Positions 6,798 to 14,773 are shown, numbered from the stretch's first letter. The stretch: 17,459 nt of DNA from Gallionella sp. UBA4737 (GCA_002403995.1 DHIV01000112.1:9313-26771), one strand, 5' to 3'. Translations and numbers: made by a program. Notes: a model not told the origin generated them from the sequence alone.

Positions 6798-8336
6798 ATG
6801 AAAAAATTCACCACCCTCTCCGAGATGATCGCGATCCACGCGAAGGACACACCTGCCGCGATCGCGATCACCGCGCCTGCCGCAAAGCCGCTGACCTACC
6901 AGGCTTTGAATGTCCTCCTGCAAAACACCGTGAGCGCACTCAACAAGCTGGGTGTGGGCAGGGGAGACCGGGTCGGGATCGTGTTGCCCAACTGTCCGGA
7001 GATGGCCACCGCATTTGTTGCGATAGCCGGCGGTTGCACTGCGGCACCGTTGAACATGGCCTATCGCGCCGATGAGTTCGAGTTTTATCTCGGCGACCTG
7101 AAAGCAAAAGCACTGGTGGTCGCGAGCGGCAGCGATACCCCGGCCAGGGCCGTCGCCGCAAAACTGGGCATCGCGATTTTGGAACTTACGCCGCATCCGG
7201 AAAATGGCGCGGGCAGCTTCACGCTCAGCGGCGCGGCTCATTCAGGCGAGCCGATCGCAAACGGCGGGCTTGCGCAAACCGACGACATCGCGCTGATCCT
7301 GCATACATCCGGCACCACCTCGCGCCCCAAGATCGTGCCGCTCACCCACAAGAACGTATGTGCATCCGCGCGCAACATCAGCGCGACGCTCAAGCTCCGG
7401 CAGGACGACCGCGAGCTGCATGTGATGCCGCTGTTCCACATACATGGCTTGATCGCTGGGGTGCTCGCGCCGATGGCGGTCGGCAGCCAGATCTTCTGCA
7501 CGCCGGGTTTCAATGCCTTGAAGTTCTTTGCATGGATGAAGGAGTGCAAGCCGACCTGGTACACCGCCGTCCCGACCATGCACCAGACCATCTTGTCGCG
7601 TGCCGCGGGCAACATGGACGTCATTCAAAGCAATCCTTTGCGCTTCCTTCGTTCATCCTCGTCGTCGATGCCGACGCAGGTCATCGCCGAGCTGGAAAAA
7701 GTGTTCAACGCGCCGTTGATCGAGTCGTACGGCATGACGGAAGCCGCCCACCAGATGGCGAGCAACCCCTTGCCTCCTGCCAAACGCATACCCGGTTCGG
7801 TCGGCATCGCTGCCGGGCCGGAGATTGGGATCATGGATAACGACGGCAAATTGCTTGCACCCGGCGTGATAGGCGAGGTCGTGATACGCGGAGAGAATGT
7901 CACGCTGGGCTACGAGAACAATCCAAAAGCCAATGCGGAAGCCTTTATAAACGGCTGGTTCCGCACCGGCGACCAGGGCTCCCTCACCAGCGATGGTTAT
8001 TTGACTTTGACCGGCCGCTTGAAGGAGATCATCAACAGGGGAGGGGAGAAGATATCGCCTCTGGAAGTCGATGAAGTCCTGATGCATCACCCCGCAGTGA
8101 TGCAGGTAGTGACCTTTGCGATGCCGCATGAAAAACTGGGCGAGGACGTCGCTGCGGCTGTCGTGTTGCGTGAAGGCCAAAGCCTGACCGAGCGTGAATT
8201 GCGCGACTTTGCGGCGACTAAGCTGGCGGATTTCAAGGTGCCCAGAAAGATCCTGTTCATGGCCGAAATACCCAAGGGCGCCACGGGCAAGTTGCAACGT
8301 ATCGGCCTTGCCGCAAAACTGGGATTGAGCGCATAG
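6798..8336 (+). CDS. AMP-forming acyl-CoA ligase, oxalate-CoA ligase-like
   Basis: A 512-residue ANL-superfamily ligase that activates a carboxylate with ATP and CoA. Visible motifs: phosphate loop HTSGTTSRPK (169-178), PLFHIHGLIAG (211-221), WYTAVPTMHQTIL (254-266), YGMTEAAHQMASNPLPP (311-327), WFRTGD (387-392), GRLKEIINRGGEKISPLEVD (406-425) and the C-terminal catalytic lysine K498 in PKGATGKLQR. The combination TSGTTSRPK, LFHIHGL, YTAVPT.HQ and TEAAHQM.SNPLPP is what I recall of the plant AAE3/yeast Pcs60 oxalyl-CoA synthetase group, rather than of long-chain or acetate ligases. Substrate specificity is still inferred. The gene lies 44 bp after the PanE-like gene, same strand, probably one transcript. 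No strong Shine-Dalgarno precedes the ATG. Confidence 0.9.
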   Translation: MKKFTTLSEMIAIHAKDTPAAIAITAPAAKPLTYQALNVLLQNTVSALNKLGVGRGDRVGIVLPNCPEMATAFVAIAGGCTAAPLNMAYRADEFEFYLGDLKAKALVVASGSDTPARAVAAKLGIAILELTPHPENGAGSFTLSGAAHSGEPIANGGLAQTDDIALILHTSGTTSRPKIVPLTHKNVCASARNISATLKLRQDDRELHVMPLFHIHGLIAGVLAPMAVGSQIFCTPGFNALKFFAWMKECKPTWYTAVPTMHQTILSRAAGNMDVIQSNPLRFLRSSSSSMPTQVIAELEKVFNAPLIESYGMTEAAHQMASNPLPPAKRIPGSVGIAAGPEIGIMDNDGKLLAPGVIGEVVIRGENVTLGYENNPKANAEAFINGWFRTGDQGSLTSDGYLTLTGRLKEIINRGGEKISPLEVDEVLMHHPAVMQVVTFAMPHEKLGEDVAAAVVLREGQSLTERELRDFAATKLADFKVPRKILFMAEIPKGATGKLQRIGLAAKLGLSA

Positions 8337-8438
8337 ACCGCATCGGGATATTTTACCTGGCTGCCTGACATGACGGTGGTGAAAGCCGTGCTAACTTATA
8401 AGCCGCTGGTAAAACGAGTTGAAATCCCGCATTTAAAT

Positions 8439-8573
8439 TAAGGAAGAGCCGAATAATTCCCAATTATGGTTCGATATATTTTCCGTTCGTCCTGAGTGCC
8501 GCGCGTAGCGCGGTGTATCGAAGGAGCGAACGGAAAACACTTACCACGAACGGACTTATTCGGCGCTTCCTTA
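8439..8573. mobile_element. MITE-like palindromic repeat element
   Basis: An 18-bp terminal inverted repeat with one mismatch (8439-8456 and 8556-8573) encloses 99 bp. Inside, TTTTCCGTTCG.TCCT (8479-8492) pairs with AGGAGCGAACGGAAAA (8522-8537) apart from a one-base bulge, and at the tip CCGCGC-GTA-GCGCGG (8499-8513) forms a further hairpin. The outermost bases are TA at each end, which could be a TA target duplication of the IS630/mariner type. The internal GTTCGTCCTGAG...TCGAAGGA.CGAAC text resembles dispersed palindromic repeats of many proteobacterial genomes. It encodes nothing convincing and lies downstream of the CoA ligase, where it could also act as a terminator. Confidence 0.65.
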
Positions 8574-9000
8574 TAGGTTGTAAACTGCTGAGCAGCCTGA
8601 TTTGAGTGGTCTCAACTTGAATGAAAATTCTGACCATTCTCTTTTGGGCAGTTTGAATTTTATCCCACCACAGATTTTTCAAAGTTGCAAAGCAGCACTT
8701 CGTCAAGTTCAGTTAACGACACATCGCGGTTATGGAGATCTGGGTTTGTGAATGGCTGCGATGCGGCTAGCAGCAGACTTGGAATCGGTGGAAACAGTTA
8801 GTTGGACTGACTCTTAACGACCCATTTTGGTCACTCACTCGCCCGAAAGTAGTCCACCGCCAGCACGATTTTGCCATTCAGCGCGAAAGTCGATGCGATT
8901 ACACCCATATGTACGATACCGCACAGAGTTTGCGATGCGACCGGCGTATTGTGATCACATATGGTGATCAATATTTCAAGAGGTTGATAGGAGGTGTGTC
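8574..9000. other. Gene-free stretch between the repeat element and the 73-aa gene
   Basis: No convincing coding region is seen on either strand across these 427 bases. On the - strand, about 8832-8950 stays open for 37 codons and ends in FALNGKIVLAVDYFRASE-stop, which may be a decayed protein tail, but I cannot name a family. The last 50 bases hold a dyad operator-like site and a strong ribosome binding site for the next gene. Confidence 0.4.
8952..8970. promoter_or_regulatory. Perfect dyad, operator-like
   Basis: TGATCAC (8952-8958), a 5-bp spacer ATATG, and GTGATCA (8964-8970) form a perfect 19-bp dyad ending 30 bp before the ATG of the 73-aa gene. The position suits a repressor site at the start of transcription, or a hairpin in the leader. 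The left arm is also part of the self-complementary TGTGATCACA (8950-8959), reminiscent of CRP/FNR half-sites with no spacer. The binding protein is unknown. Confidence 0.5.
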
Positions 9001-9222
9001 ATGGGTATCGTGATGGACATGAGTAGCTACGAAATACAACGCGGTTTAATGGAGACAGAATACGGTGATGAGGTCATGTGCGCGGATTGGATTCCGGCTG
9101 CTGCCCTGATGTGCCAGCTTCAGCCGTTTGTGTCGACGAATAAACTGACTACCGTTCATATTGAACTTGCGACGGTCAATGCAGATTTATTCATGCAGAG
9201 GATATATGCCCATCAGCGCTAA
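9001..9222 (+). CDS. Hypothetical protein, 73 aa
   Basis: A small acidic protein that I do not recognise. The ATG is preceded by AGGAGGTG (8989-8996), close to a perfect anti-16S match, which is the main reason to believe it is translated. It contains no signal peptide, membrane helix or known motif. The first third is acidic and polar (MSSYEIQRGLMETEYGDE). The middle is hydrophobic with two cysteines (EVMCADW, ALMCQLQ), and the end is VNADLFMQRIYAHQR. A dyad operator-like site lies just upstream, suggesting regulated expression. The next gene, a lipoprotein, has its own promoter, so this may be a single-gene unit. Confidence 0.6.
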   Translation: MGIVMDMSSYEIQRGLMETEYGDEVMCADWIPAAALMCQLQPFVSTNKLTTVHIELATVNADLFMQRIYAHQR

Positions 9223-9288
9223 CTTTGCGGTAGTTGATTTGTACTGAAATCCAGACACTGGGTATGATGAGTCCTGATGTCCAACCGT

Positions 9289-9317
9289 TTGCAGACAGAT
9301 GCAGACCTGAATATAAA
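9289..9317 (+). promoter_or_regulatory. Candidate sigma70 promoter of the lipoprotein gene
   Basis: TTGCAG (9289-9294) and TATAAA (9312-9317) are separated by 17 bp, about 48 bp before the lipoprotein ATG. An overlapping TATACT (9319-9324) is an alternative -10 box but lacks a well-placed -35. Confidence 0.5.
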
Positions 9318-9364
9318 GTATACTCATTGAATGAAATAATTTATAGAATTGGCTAGGGGTTACC

Positions 9365-9703
9365 ATGCAATTTTCAAAAGAAATATTAGTTATCACTGTC
9401 GTTTTGCCGCTGATTGCCGCGTTAAGTGGATGCGCCAACAGCTTGATCGGGGTGCACCAAGGGGCTGACCGCGTGTCTCTTGCGGACGCAAATCAGGTTG
9501 GTGCATGTCAGTCCAAGGGGAAAACCATTGTTAGCGTTCTTGCCAAAATTGGATTTATCAATCGACTTGACGAAGTCGTGGAAGCTGATTTGTATCAAGT
9601 GGCACGCAATGATGCCGCAGATGCTGGTGCAGATACGCTCGTGAAGGGTGAATCGCAAGAGTTCGGCAAGCGCACTTTTGACATGTACAAATGCCGGCCT
9701 TGA
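9365..9703 (+). CDS. DUF4156-like lipoprotein
   Basis: A 112-residue predicted lipoprotein. A short N-terminal hydrophobic signal ends in the lipobox ALSGC with the lipidated cysteine at C23, so it should be anchored in an envelope membrane. The mature part has the pattern recalled for DUF4156 proteins: VSLADANQVGACQSKGKT early, a central region, then ARNDAADAGADTLV and a final cysteine (C110) near the end. C48 and C110 could form a disulfide. TAGGGGT lies 5-6 nt before the ATG. It is convergent with the aminotransferase gene, 134 bp apart, with no clear shared terminator. The function of the family is unknown. Confidence 0.8.
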   Translation: MQFSKEILVITVVLPLIAALSGCANSLIGVHQGADRVSLADANQVGACQSKGKTIVSVLAKIGFINRLDEVVEADLYQVARNDAADAGADTLVKGESQEFGKRTFDMYKCRP

Positions 9704-9837
9704 TCTGAAAATCATTGTGCGGTCGATGAGCTTCTGCTTGCGGCACGCAGCCGAACTGTCATTTTGCTTCCTGATAGCAGAACCTCGTGAATGGCAGCTT
9801 TATCAAAATTTAGTCAGCTTCGCTTCTTTAAATCTTC

Positions 9838-11022
9838 TTACTGCAACAATTCCTGGGCAGCCAGAACTCCGCTTCCTTTCAGCTTGATGCCAAATGCTTT
9901 CATGCCCATTTCGCAGCCGCTGATCGCAGCCAGCAAAGAAAGTGCATTGCAATCCCCCATGTGGCCGATTCTGAATACCCGCCCTTTGACCTTGCCCAGT
10001 CCCGTGCCCAAGGAAAGGTTGTAACGTTCGAGAATGAGTTTGCGCAGGGCATCTGCATCAATCCCTTCCGGCGTCACTACTGCTGTTACTACCGGTGAAT
10101 ATGCGGCTGCATCAAGGCATTGAACTTCCAGGCCCCATGCGAAAACTGCTGCGCGGCATGCCGAGGCCAAACGTCGATGACGGGCAAAGACATTCTCGAG
10201 ACCTTCGGTCATCAGCATTTCCATGGCCTCGTGCAGGCCATAAAGCAGATTGACTGAAGGAGTGGTTGGCCAATATCCGGTTTTATTCGACTCAAGGATT
10301 TCATCCCAAGCCAAAAATGCCTTGGCAGATTTTGCGCTTTTACTGGCTTCGATCGCCTTGAGGGATAAAGCATTAAAGCCCAGGCCGGGAGGGAGCATCA
10401 TGCCTTTTTGCGAGCCGCATATTGAAACATCCACACCCCATTCATCATGGCGGTAATCGGCGGAACCCAGGCCAGAGACCGTATCAACCATCAGCAATGC
10501 CGGATGCCTGGCTGCATCGATTGCTTTGCGTACGGCAGCCATATCGGAAATAACGCCGGTCGAGGTTTCGTTATGCACCACGCAGACCGCCTTGATCTGA
10601 TGACTGGTATCAGACTTGAGGCGCGCTTCGATCTTTGCCGCATCCACGCCGTAACGCCATTCCTTTATGCCGGATAAACCCAGGAACTCTGTTTTGAAAC
10701 CCAATCGATCAGCCAGTTTTTTCCATAAGGTTGCAAATTGGCCGGTCTCATACATCAGTACGTGATCCCCGGGAGACAGCGTATTTACCAGGGCGCCTTC
10801 CCATGCGCCCGTTCCGGATGCCGAATAAATGATGACGGGTTGTTTGGTTTTGAAGATCTGCTGGATGCCGGAAAGTACCTTCAAACCCAGTTGACCAAAC
10901 TCCGGGCCGCGATGATCTATTGGTGGCAGGCTGATCGCTCTCAGGATGCGTGCGGGTACCGGACTGGGTCCGGGAACATGCAGGAAGTGACGGCCAGATG
11001 GATGGGAATCAAGTTTGAGCAT
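9838..11022 (-). CDS. sgaA: Serine-glyoxylate aminotransferase (class V, PLP-dependent)
   Basis: A 394-residue fold-type I aminotransferase of class V. It transfers an amino group from serine (or alanine) to glyoxylate, giving glycine and hydroxypyruvate (or pyruvate). Signatures: HVPGPSPVPARILRA (15-29), PPIDHRGPEF (33-42), SASGTGAWEGALVN (67-80), NETSTGV (151-157), MVDTVSGLGS (178-187), the PLP lysine K206 in CGSQKGMMLPPGLGF, and RIGHMGDCN near the C-terminus. The ATG is preceded on the - strand by AAGGGGAGGT at good spacing. The DHRGPEF and SQKG context fits the serine/alanine-glyoxylate group better than cysteine desulfurases or phosphoserine aminotransferases. It is divergent from a small regulator-like gene and near malate synthase, so the locus looks devoted to glyoxylate use. 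The preferred amino donor is not certain. Confidence 0.9.
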   Translation of the reverse strand: MLKLDSHPSGRHFLHVPGPSPVPARILRAISLPPIDHRGPEFGQLGLKVLSGIQQIFKTKQPVIIYSASGTGAWEGALVNTLSPGDHVLMYETGQFATLWKKLADRLGFKTEFLGLSGIKEWRYGVDAAKIEARLKSDTSHQIKAVCVVHNETSTGVISDMAAVRKAIDAARHPALLMVDTVSGLGSADYRHDEWGVDVSICGSQKGMMLPPGLGFNALSLKAIEASKSAKSAKAFLAWDEILESNKTGYWPTTPSVNLLYGLHEAMEMLMTEGLENVFARHRRLASACRAAVFAWGLEVQCLDAAAYSPVVTAVVTPEGIDADALRKLILERYNLSLGTGLGKVKGRVFRIGHMGDCNALSLLAAISGCEMGMKAFGIKLKGSGVLAAQELLQ

Positions 11023-11097
11023 GTTTTACCTCCCCTTAATTTTTATTGATGTGATAGTTATTTTGCCCTTGCTTATTCTCACACAAAAAGAGGCAAA

Positions 11098-11149
11098 GGG
11101 GCTGGCACCGGAATATTTTTGCTGCAGAGGAATCATTCGAGCCAGGCCC
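11098..11149. other. Imperfect hairpin, copy 1 of a paired element
   Basis: GGG (11098-11100) pairs with CCC (11147-11149), CTGGC (11102-11106) with GCCAG (11141-11145), and GAAT (11111-11114) with ATTC (11135-11138), with small internal mismatches. The loop begins ATTTTT and contains TGCAG. The segment aligns with the hairpin at 11695-11744, with about 40 of 54 positions identical and compensatory stem changes. It lies in the leader of the divergent aminotransferase gene and upstream of the regulator promoter. Confidence 0.6.
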
Positions 11150-11220
11150 ATTAACAGTGTTTGTGCTGCATTGTGCAGGGGCGGAAGTACCCATGCTTAG
11201 GGGCTGCAGTGGTATTCGTG

Positions 11221-11226
11221 TATAAT
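11221..11226 (+). promoter_or_regulatory. Candidate -10 box for the small regulator gene
   Basis: A perfect TATAAT lies 37 bp before the ATG at 11264. No -35 consensus is found at 16-18 bp upstream (GC-rich CTTAGGGG), so initiation may need an activator. It lies in the region shared with the divergent aminotransferase gene. Confidence 0.4.
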
Positions 11227-11263
11227 CCATCCCTTCCCCCGTATTGTTTCTGGTAATGAATCC

Positions 11264-11518
11264 ATGAATGAAATTTTGCAATATCTGAAAAAGCACGGAG
11301 AGCGGCTCGACTCGGAGATCGCTTTAGCCACAGGTACATCACTTGCCAAGGTGCGCATCCATTTGTCAGAACTTTCTGAGAAAAGAGAGATCATGACTTG
11401 CCTTTCGATCAGGTTCGAGAAAGGCAAGAAAATTGAAGGCATACGTTGCCGGTTAACCGGATACATCCCTCCCGCAGCGCCGGGCAGGAAATCCAAGTCT
11501 CAGTTGCAAATATCCTGA
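11264..11518 (+). CDS. Small winged-helix-like DNA-binding protein
   Basis: An 84-residue protein whose first 60 residues fit a winged helix-turn-helix: helix 1 MNEILQYLKKHGERL, helix 2 DSEIALATG, recognition helix SLAKVRIHLSELSEKREI, then a basic wing (RFEKGKKIEGIRCRL). The tail, TGYIPPAAPGRKSKSQLQ, is basic and proline-containing, without a ligand domain. Such short proteins (FaeA/DprA-C/MarR-like wings) bind DNA alone or with partners. No strong Shine-Dalgarno precedes the ATG. It lies between two glyoxylate-consuming genes, divergent from the aminotransferase and co-directional with malate synthase, and could regulate them. That is position-based inference only. Confidence 0.72.
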   Translation: MNEILQYLKKHGERLDSEIALATGTSLAKVRIHLSELSEKREIMTCLSIRFEKGKKIEGIRCRLTGYIPPAAPGRKSKSQLQIS

Positions 11519-11561
11519 CCGCAGCAGCGTCATGCGCTTGGAAAGCCGTTTATGCCCCAAG

Positions 11562-11584
11562 TTACCCACAGATTTTGTGGGTAA
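11562..11584. other. Perfect 9-bp stem-loop
   Basis: TTACCCACA (11562-11570), loop GATTT, and TGTGGGTAA (11576-11584) pair perfectly. It lies 44 bp after the regulator gene and is not followed by a T-run on the + strand. It could be a 3' mRNA end structure or a dyad protein-binding site upstream of aceB. Confidence 0.5.
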
Positions 11585-11694
11585 AGGTATGGGTATCATT
11601 GATAACTCCAATCCAAGCAAGAAGATTTTCGGCTGATCAGGAATTGAGCAATTACAGGATCTCATCCAGCGTCTGATTTGAGTGGATAACAAGG

Positions 11695-11749
11695 GGCCGG
11701 GGCCGAAATATTTTTCGATGCAGAAAAGTAATTCGGCCCCGGCCTTTTT
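11695..11749 (+). terminator. Rho-independent terminator-like hairpin, copy 2 of a paired element
   Basis: GGCCGGGGCCGAA (11695-11707) pairs perfectly with TTCGGCCCCGGCC (11732-11744), immediately followed by TTTTTAATTT. The 24-nt loop is unusually long for a terminator and begins ATATTTTTCGATGCAG, similar to the loop of the hairpin at 11098-11149. It would end transcription from the regulator gene before aceB, or act as a leader structure of aceB. Confidence 0.7.
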
Positions 11750-11871
11750 AATTTCAGGCTCACCCGAGAAACAGTGCTTGAGAAAACTTTCGATGCCATA
11801 TCCGCGCACAATCATCCTGACGTCGCTGGCCGGAACCGCGGCGCATAATGAGTTTTAACGAGGAAATGATC

Positions 11872-13464
<1,593 letters not shown>

Positions 13465-13477
13465 TTTTGCCGGCGGA

Positions 13478-13831
13478 CTAAATAATCAATATCAAAAGTA
13501 CAATGAGCAAGATCAGGACCAAATCCCTGTTACCCAGGTAGCCCCCCGCCGGCATGGAATCGATTTTCTGCGCCATAGCATGTACTTCCTGGTCAGTCAT
13601 GGCTGCAACCCGATCCTTTGCCGAGGGCTCGTCGACCCCCAGCGCTTGCAGACGAACCTTGACATCGGCCCTGTCCATAAATGTCTTGATCCTGGATTTT
13701 TCCGCTTCGGCCTGATTCTGGGTCGCCAATTCATCGGTAGTCACAATCCCTGCCATAACGACAGATGTTTGCAGGCACAGGGCGGCTCCCAATACAACAA
13801 TAAACATCCGGTGAGAAAGTTTTGCGTTCAT
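13478..13831 (-). CDS. PA2779-family membrane-anchored protein
   Basis: A 117-residue protein with an N-terminal signal (MNAKLSHRMF, hydrophobic core to about residue 27, cleavage likely after VVMA) and a C-terminal hydrophobic helix of about 16 residues at the very end (LVLILLIVLLILII). Between them lies a polar helical region, with RADVKVRLQALGVD and AKDRVAAMTDQEVHAMAQ matching my memory of PA2779-family proteins. The short GGYLGNRDL linker before the final helix is also typical. AAAAGGA on the - strand precedes the ATG at good spacing. In other genomes this family is often followed by a PA2778-type cysteine peptidase-like gene, which is absent here; the convergent aceB takes that place. 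The function is unknown; envelope location is inferred from the two hydrophobic ends. Confidence 0.85.
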   Translation of the reverse strand: MNAKLSHRMFIVVLGAALCLQTSVVMAGIVTTDELATQNQAEAEKSRIKTFMDRADVKVRLQALGVDEPSAKDRVAAMTDQEVHAMAQKIDSMPAGGYLGNRDLVLILLIVLLILII

Positions 13832-13922
13832 GATGGTTCCTTTTCTTATTGAGTAAATGAACTAGAAAATACCAAGGTACATTCCTGCGATCAGGACATT
13901 AGTTCGCCGGCATTCATCAGTC

Positions 13923-13938
13923 TGTGCGATGTCGCACA
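13923..13938. promoter_or_regulatory. Operator-like dyad between divergent genes
   Basis: TGTGCGA (13923-13929), TG, TCGCACA (13932-13938) is a perfect 7-bp dyad in the 248-bp space between the PA2779-family gene (-) and the methyltransferase-like gene (+). It lies about 92 bp from the first start codon and 142 bp from the second, so it could serve either. A similar but imperfect sequence occurs at 8908-8928. Confidence 0.45.
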
Positions 13939-14079
13939 TAGTAAGCGAGAGGTTTGCCGGAATGATCCCGGCGTCGTTACTGGCGATTTCCCCTTGCCCG
14001 CATGCGCTTTAGCCAGTGCTGTTTTCGCATACACTATGCAGGTATATTTTAGGCCACAAACGGCGGGGAGATCAAAGAC

Positions 14080-14514
14080 GTGTTGAAAACCATCTCGCTT
14101 GCATCATTGCTGCTCATGGCGCTTGCGTCAGTGGGGCTTGTTGTTCGCGGAGCATTCTACTCGTCGCATCCCGTTGTGATCGTGGCGGAAGTCACAGCCG
14201 TGGCGTTGATGGCATGGGCGCGCCTGACCTTCGGCCAGCGAAGTTTCCGTGCGGCAGCGGATCCATCGGCTGGCGGGCTGGTCACGACGGGGCCTTATCG
14301 TTTCATTCGTCATCCGATCTACACGGCTGCTTGCCTCTTTGTCTGGTCTGGCATTCTGGCGCACTGGTCTCTGATCAATGCCCTGCTGGGCGCACTGCTC
14401 ATTATCGGTGCCGTAGGCAGAATGCTGTGCGAAGAACGCCTGATTATTGAAGTCTACCCGGAGTACCGTGCCTACGCCCAGGCTACCAAGCGAATGGTGC
14501 CTTATATATTCTAG
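14080..14514 (+). CDS. Isoprenylcysteine carboxyl methyltransferase-like membrane protein
   Basis: A 144-residue small integral membrane protein of the ICMT/PEMT-like group. These enzymes use S-adenosylmethionine at the membrane, but bacterial members mostly lack known substrates. Hydrophobic segments lie at about 5-24, 31-48, 82-96 and 98-113. Signature motifs are TTGPYRFIRHPIYTA (69-83), EERLI (118-122) and YPEYRAYAQATKRMVP (126-141), which form the cofactor-binding C-terminal half. Start GTG 14080 is preceded by GCGGGGAG with 9 nt spacing; TTG 14083 is a less likely alternative. It is followed directly by a decayed FrnE-like fragment. The substrate is not inferable. Confidence 0.83.
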   Translation: MLKTISLASLLLMALASVGLVVRGAFYSSHPVVIVAEVTAVALMAWARLTFGQRSFRAAADPSAGGLVTTGPYRFIRHPIYTAACLFVWSGILAHWSLINALLGALLIIGAVGRMLCEERLIIEVYPEYRAYAQATKRMVPYIF

Positions 14515-14516
14515 TG

Positions 14517-14723
14517 ATTCCGGCCATCAGTGCAGGCAGCAATGAAAGCGAGGCACTGGCAATGCTTGAGTGCGACAAATATGCGGACGCAGTAAGAGCC
14601 GATGGATCGCGGGCAGCGAAGCTCGGCATCTCCGGCGTACCGTTCTTTGTGTTCGATTAAAAACCGGGCATTTCCGGAGCGCAGCCAGTCGAGGTGTTTA
14701 CCGAAGCACTGCAACAGATGTGA
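14517..14723 (+). pseudogene. 3' remnant of a FrnE/DsbA-family oxidoreductase gene
   Basis: The frame from about 14517 to TGA 14721-14723 encodes the C-terminal part of a DsbA-like FrnE protein: ESEALAMLECDKYADAVRAD, then RAAKLGISGVPFFVFD containing the cis-proline loop GVPFFV, then ISGAQPVEVFTEALQQM. An in-frame TAA (14658-14660) interrupts it just after FVFD, and the N-terminal thioredoxin CxxC part is missing because the fragment begins right after the methyltransferase-like gene stop codon. It is broken in two ways, by 5' loss and a nonsense codon. The family call is fairly secure because the GISGVPFFV...SGAQP order is characteristic. Confidence 0.78.
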
Positions 14724-14773
14724 TTCGGGCCTTCCCCCTTTAACCCCTGGTGTTTCGACCAGTAGAGATTTGC

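Larger units (their letters stand above)
11519..11871. other. Intergenic region between the regulator gene and malate synthase
   Basis: No gene is seen in these 353 bases. They hold a perfect 9-bp stem-loop soon after the regulator stop codon, a strong hairpin followed by T's, and about 125 bp of leader before the malate synthase start. I looked for a glycine riboswitch, sometimes found near glyoxylate and glycine genes, and saw no match to its core. No clear sigma70 promoter for aceB is visible. Confidence 0.5.

Noticed and set aside
8464..8706. 80-codon - strand open frame downstream of the CoA ligase
   Set aside because: A third of it is the palindromic repeat element, it lacks a ribosome binding site, and it matches no family I know.
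8832..8950. Possible - strand gene tail ending VDYFRASE
   Set aside because: The open frame is short, without a start or a recognisable family. It is mentioned as a possible decayed tail but not claimed as a gene.
8594..11685. Shared 13-mer CTGATTTGAGTGG in two intergenic regions
   Set aside because: A match of this length is expected by chance in a window of this size, and the flanks do not agree.
11519..11871. Glycine riboswitch before malate synthase
   Set aside because: The expected conserved core was not found. The hairpins present do not match it.
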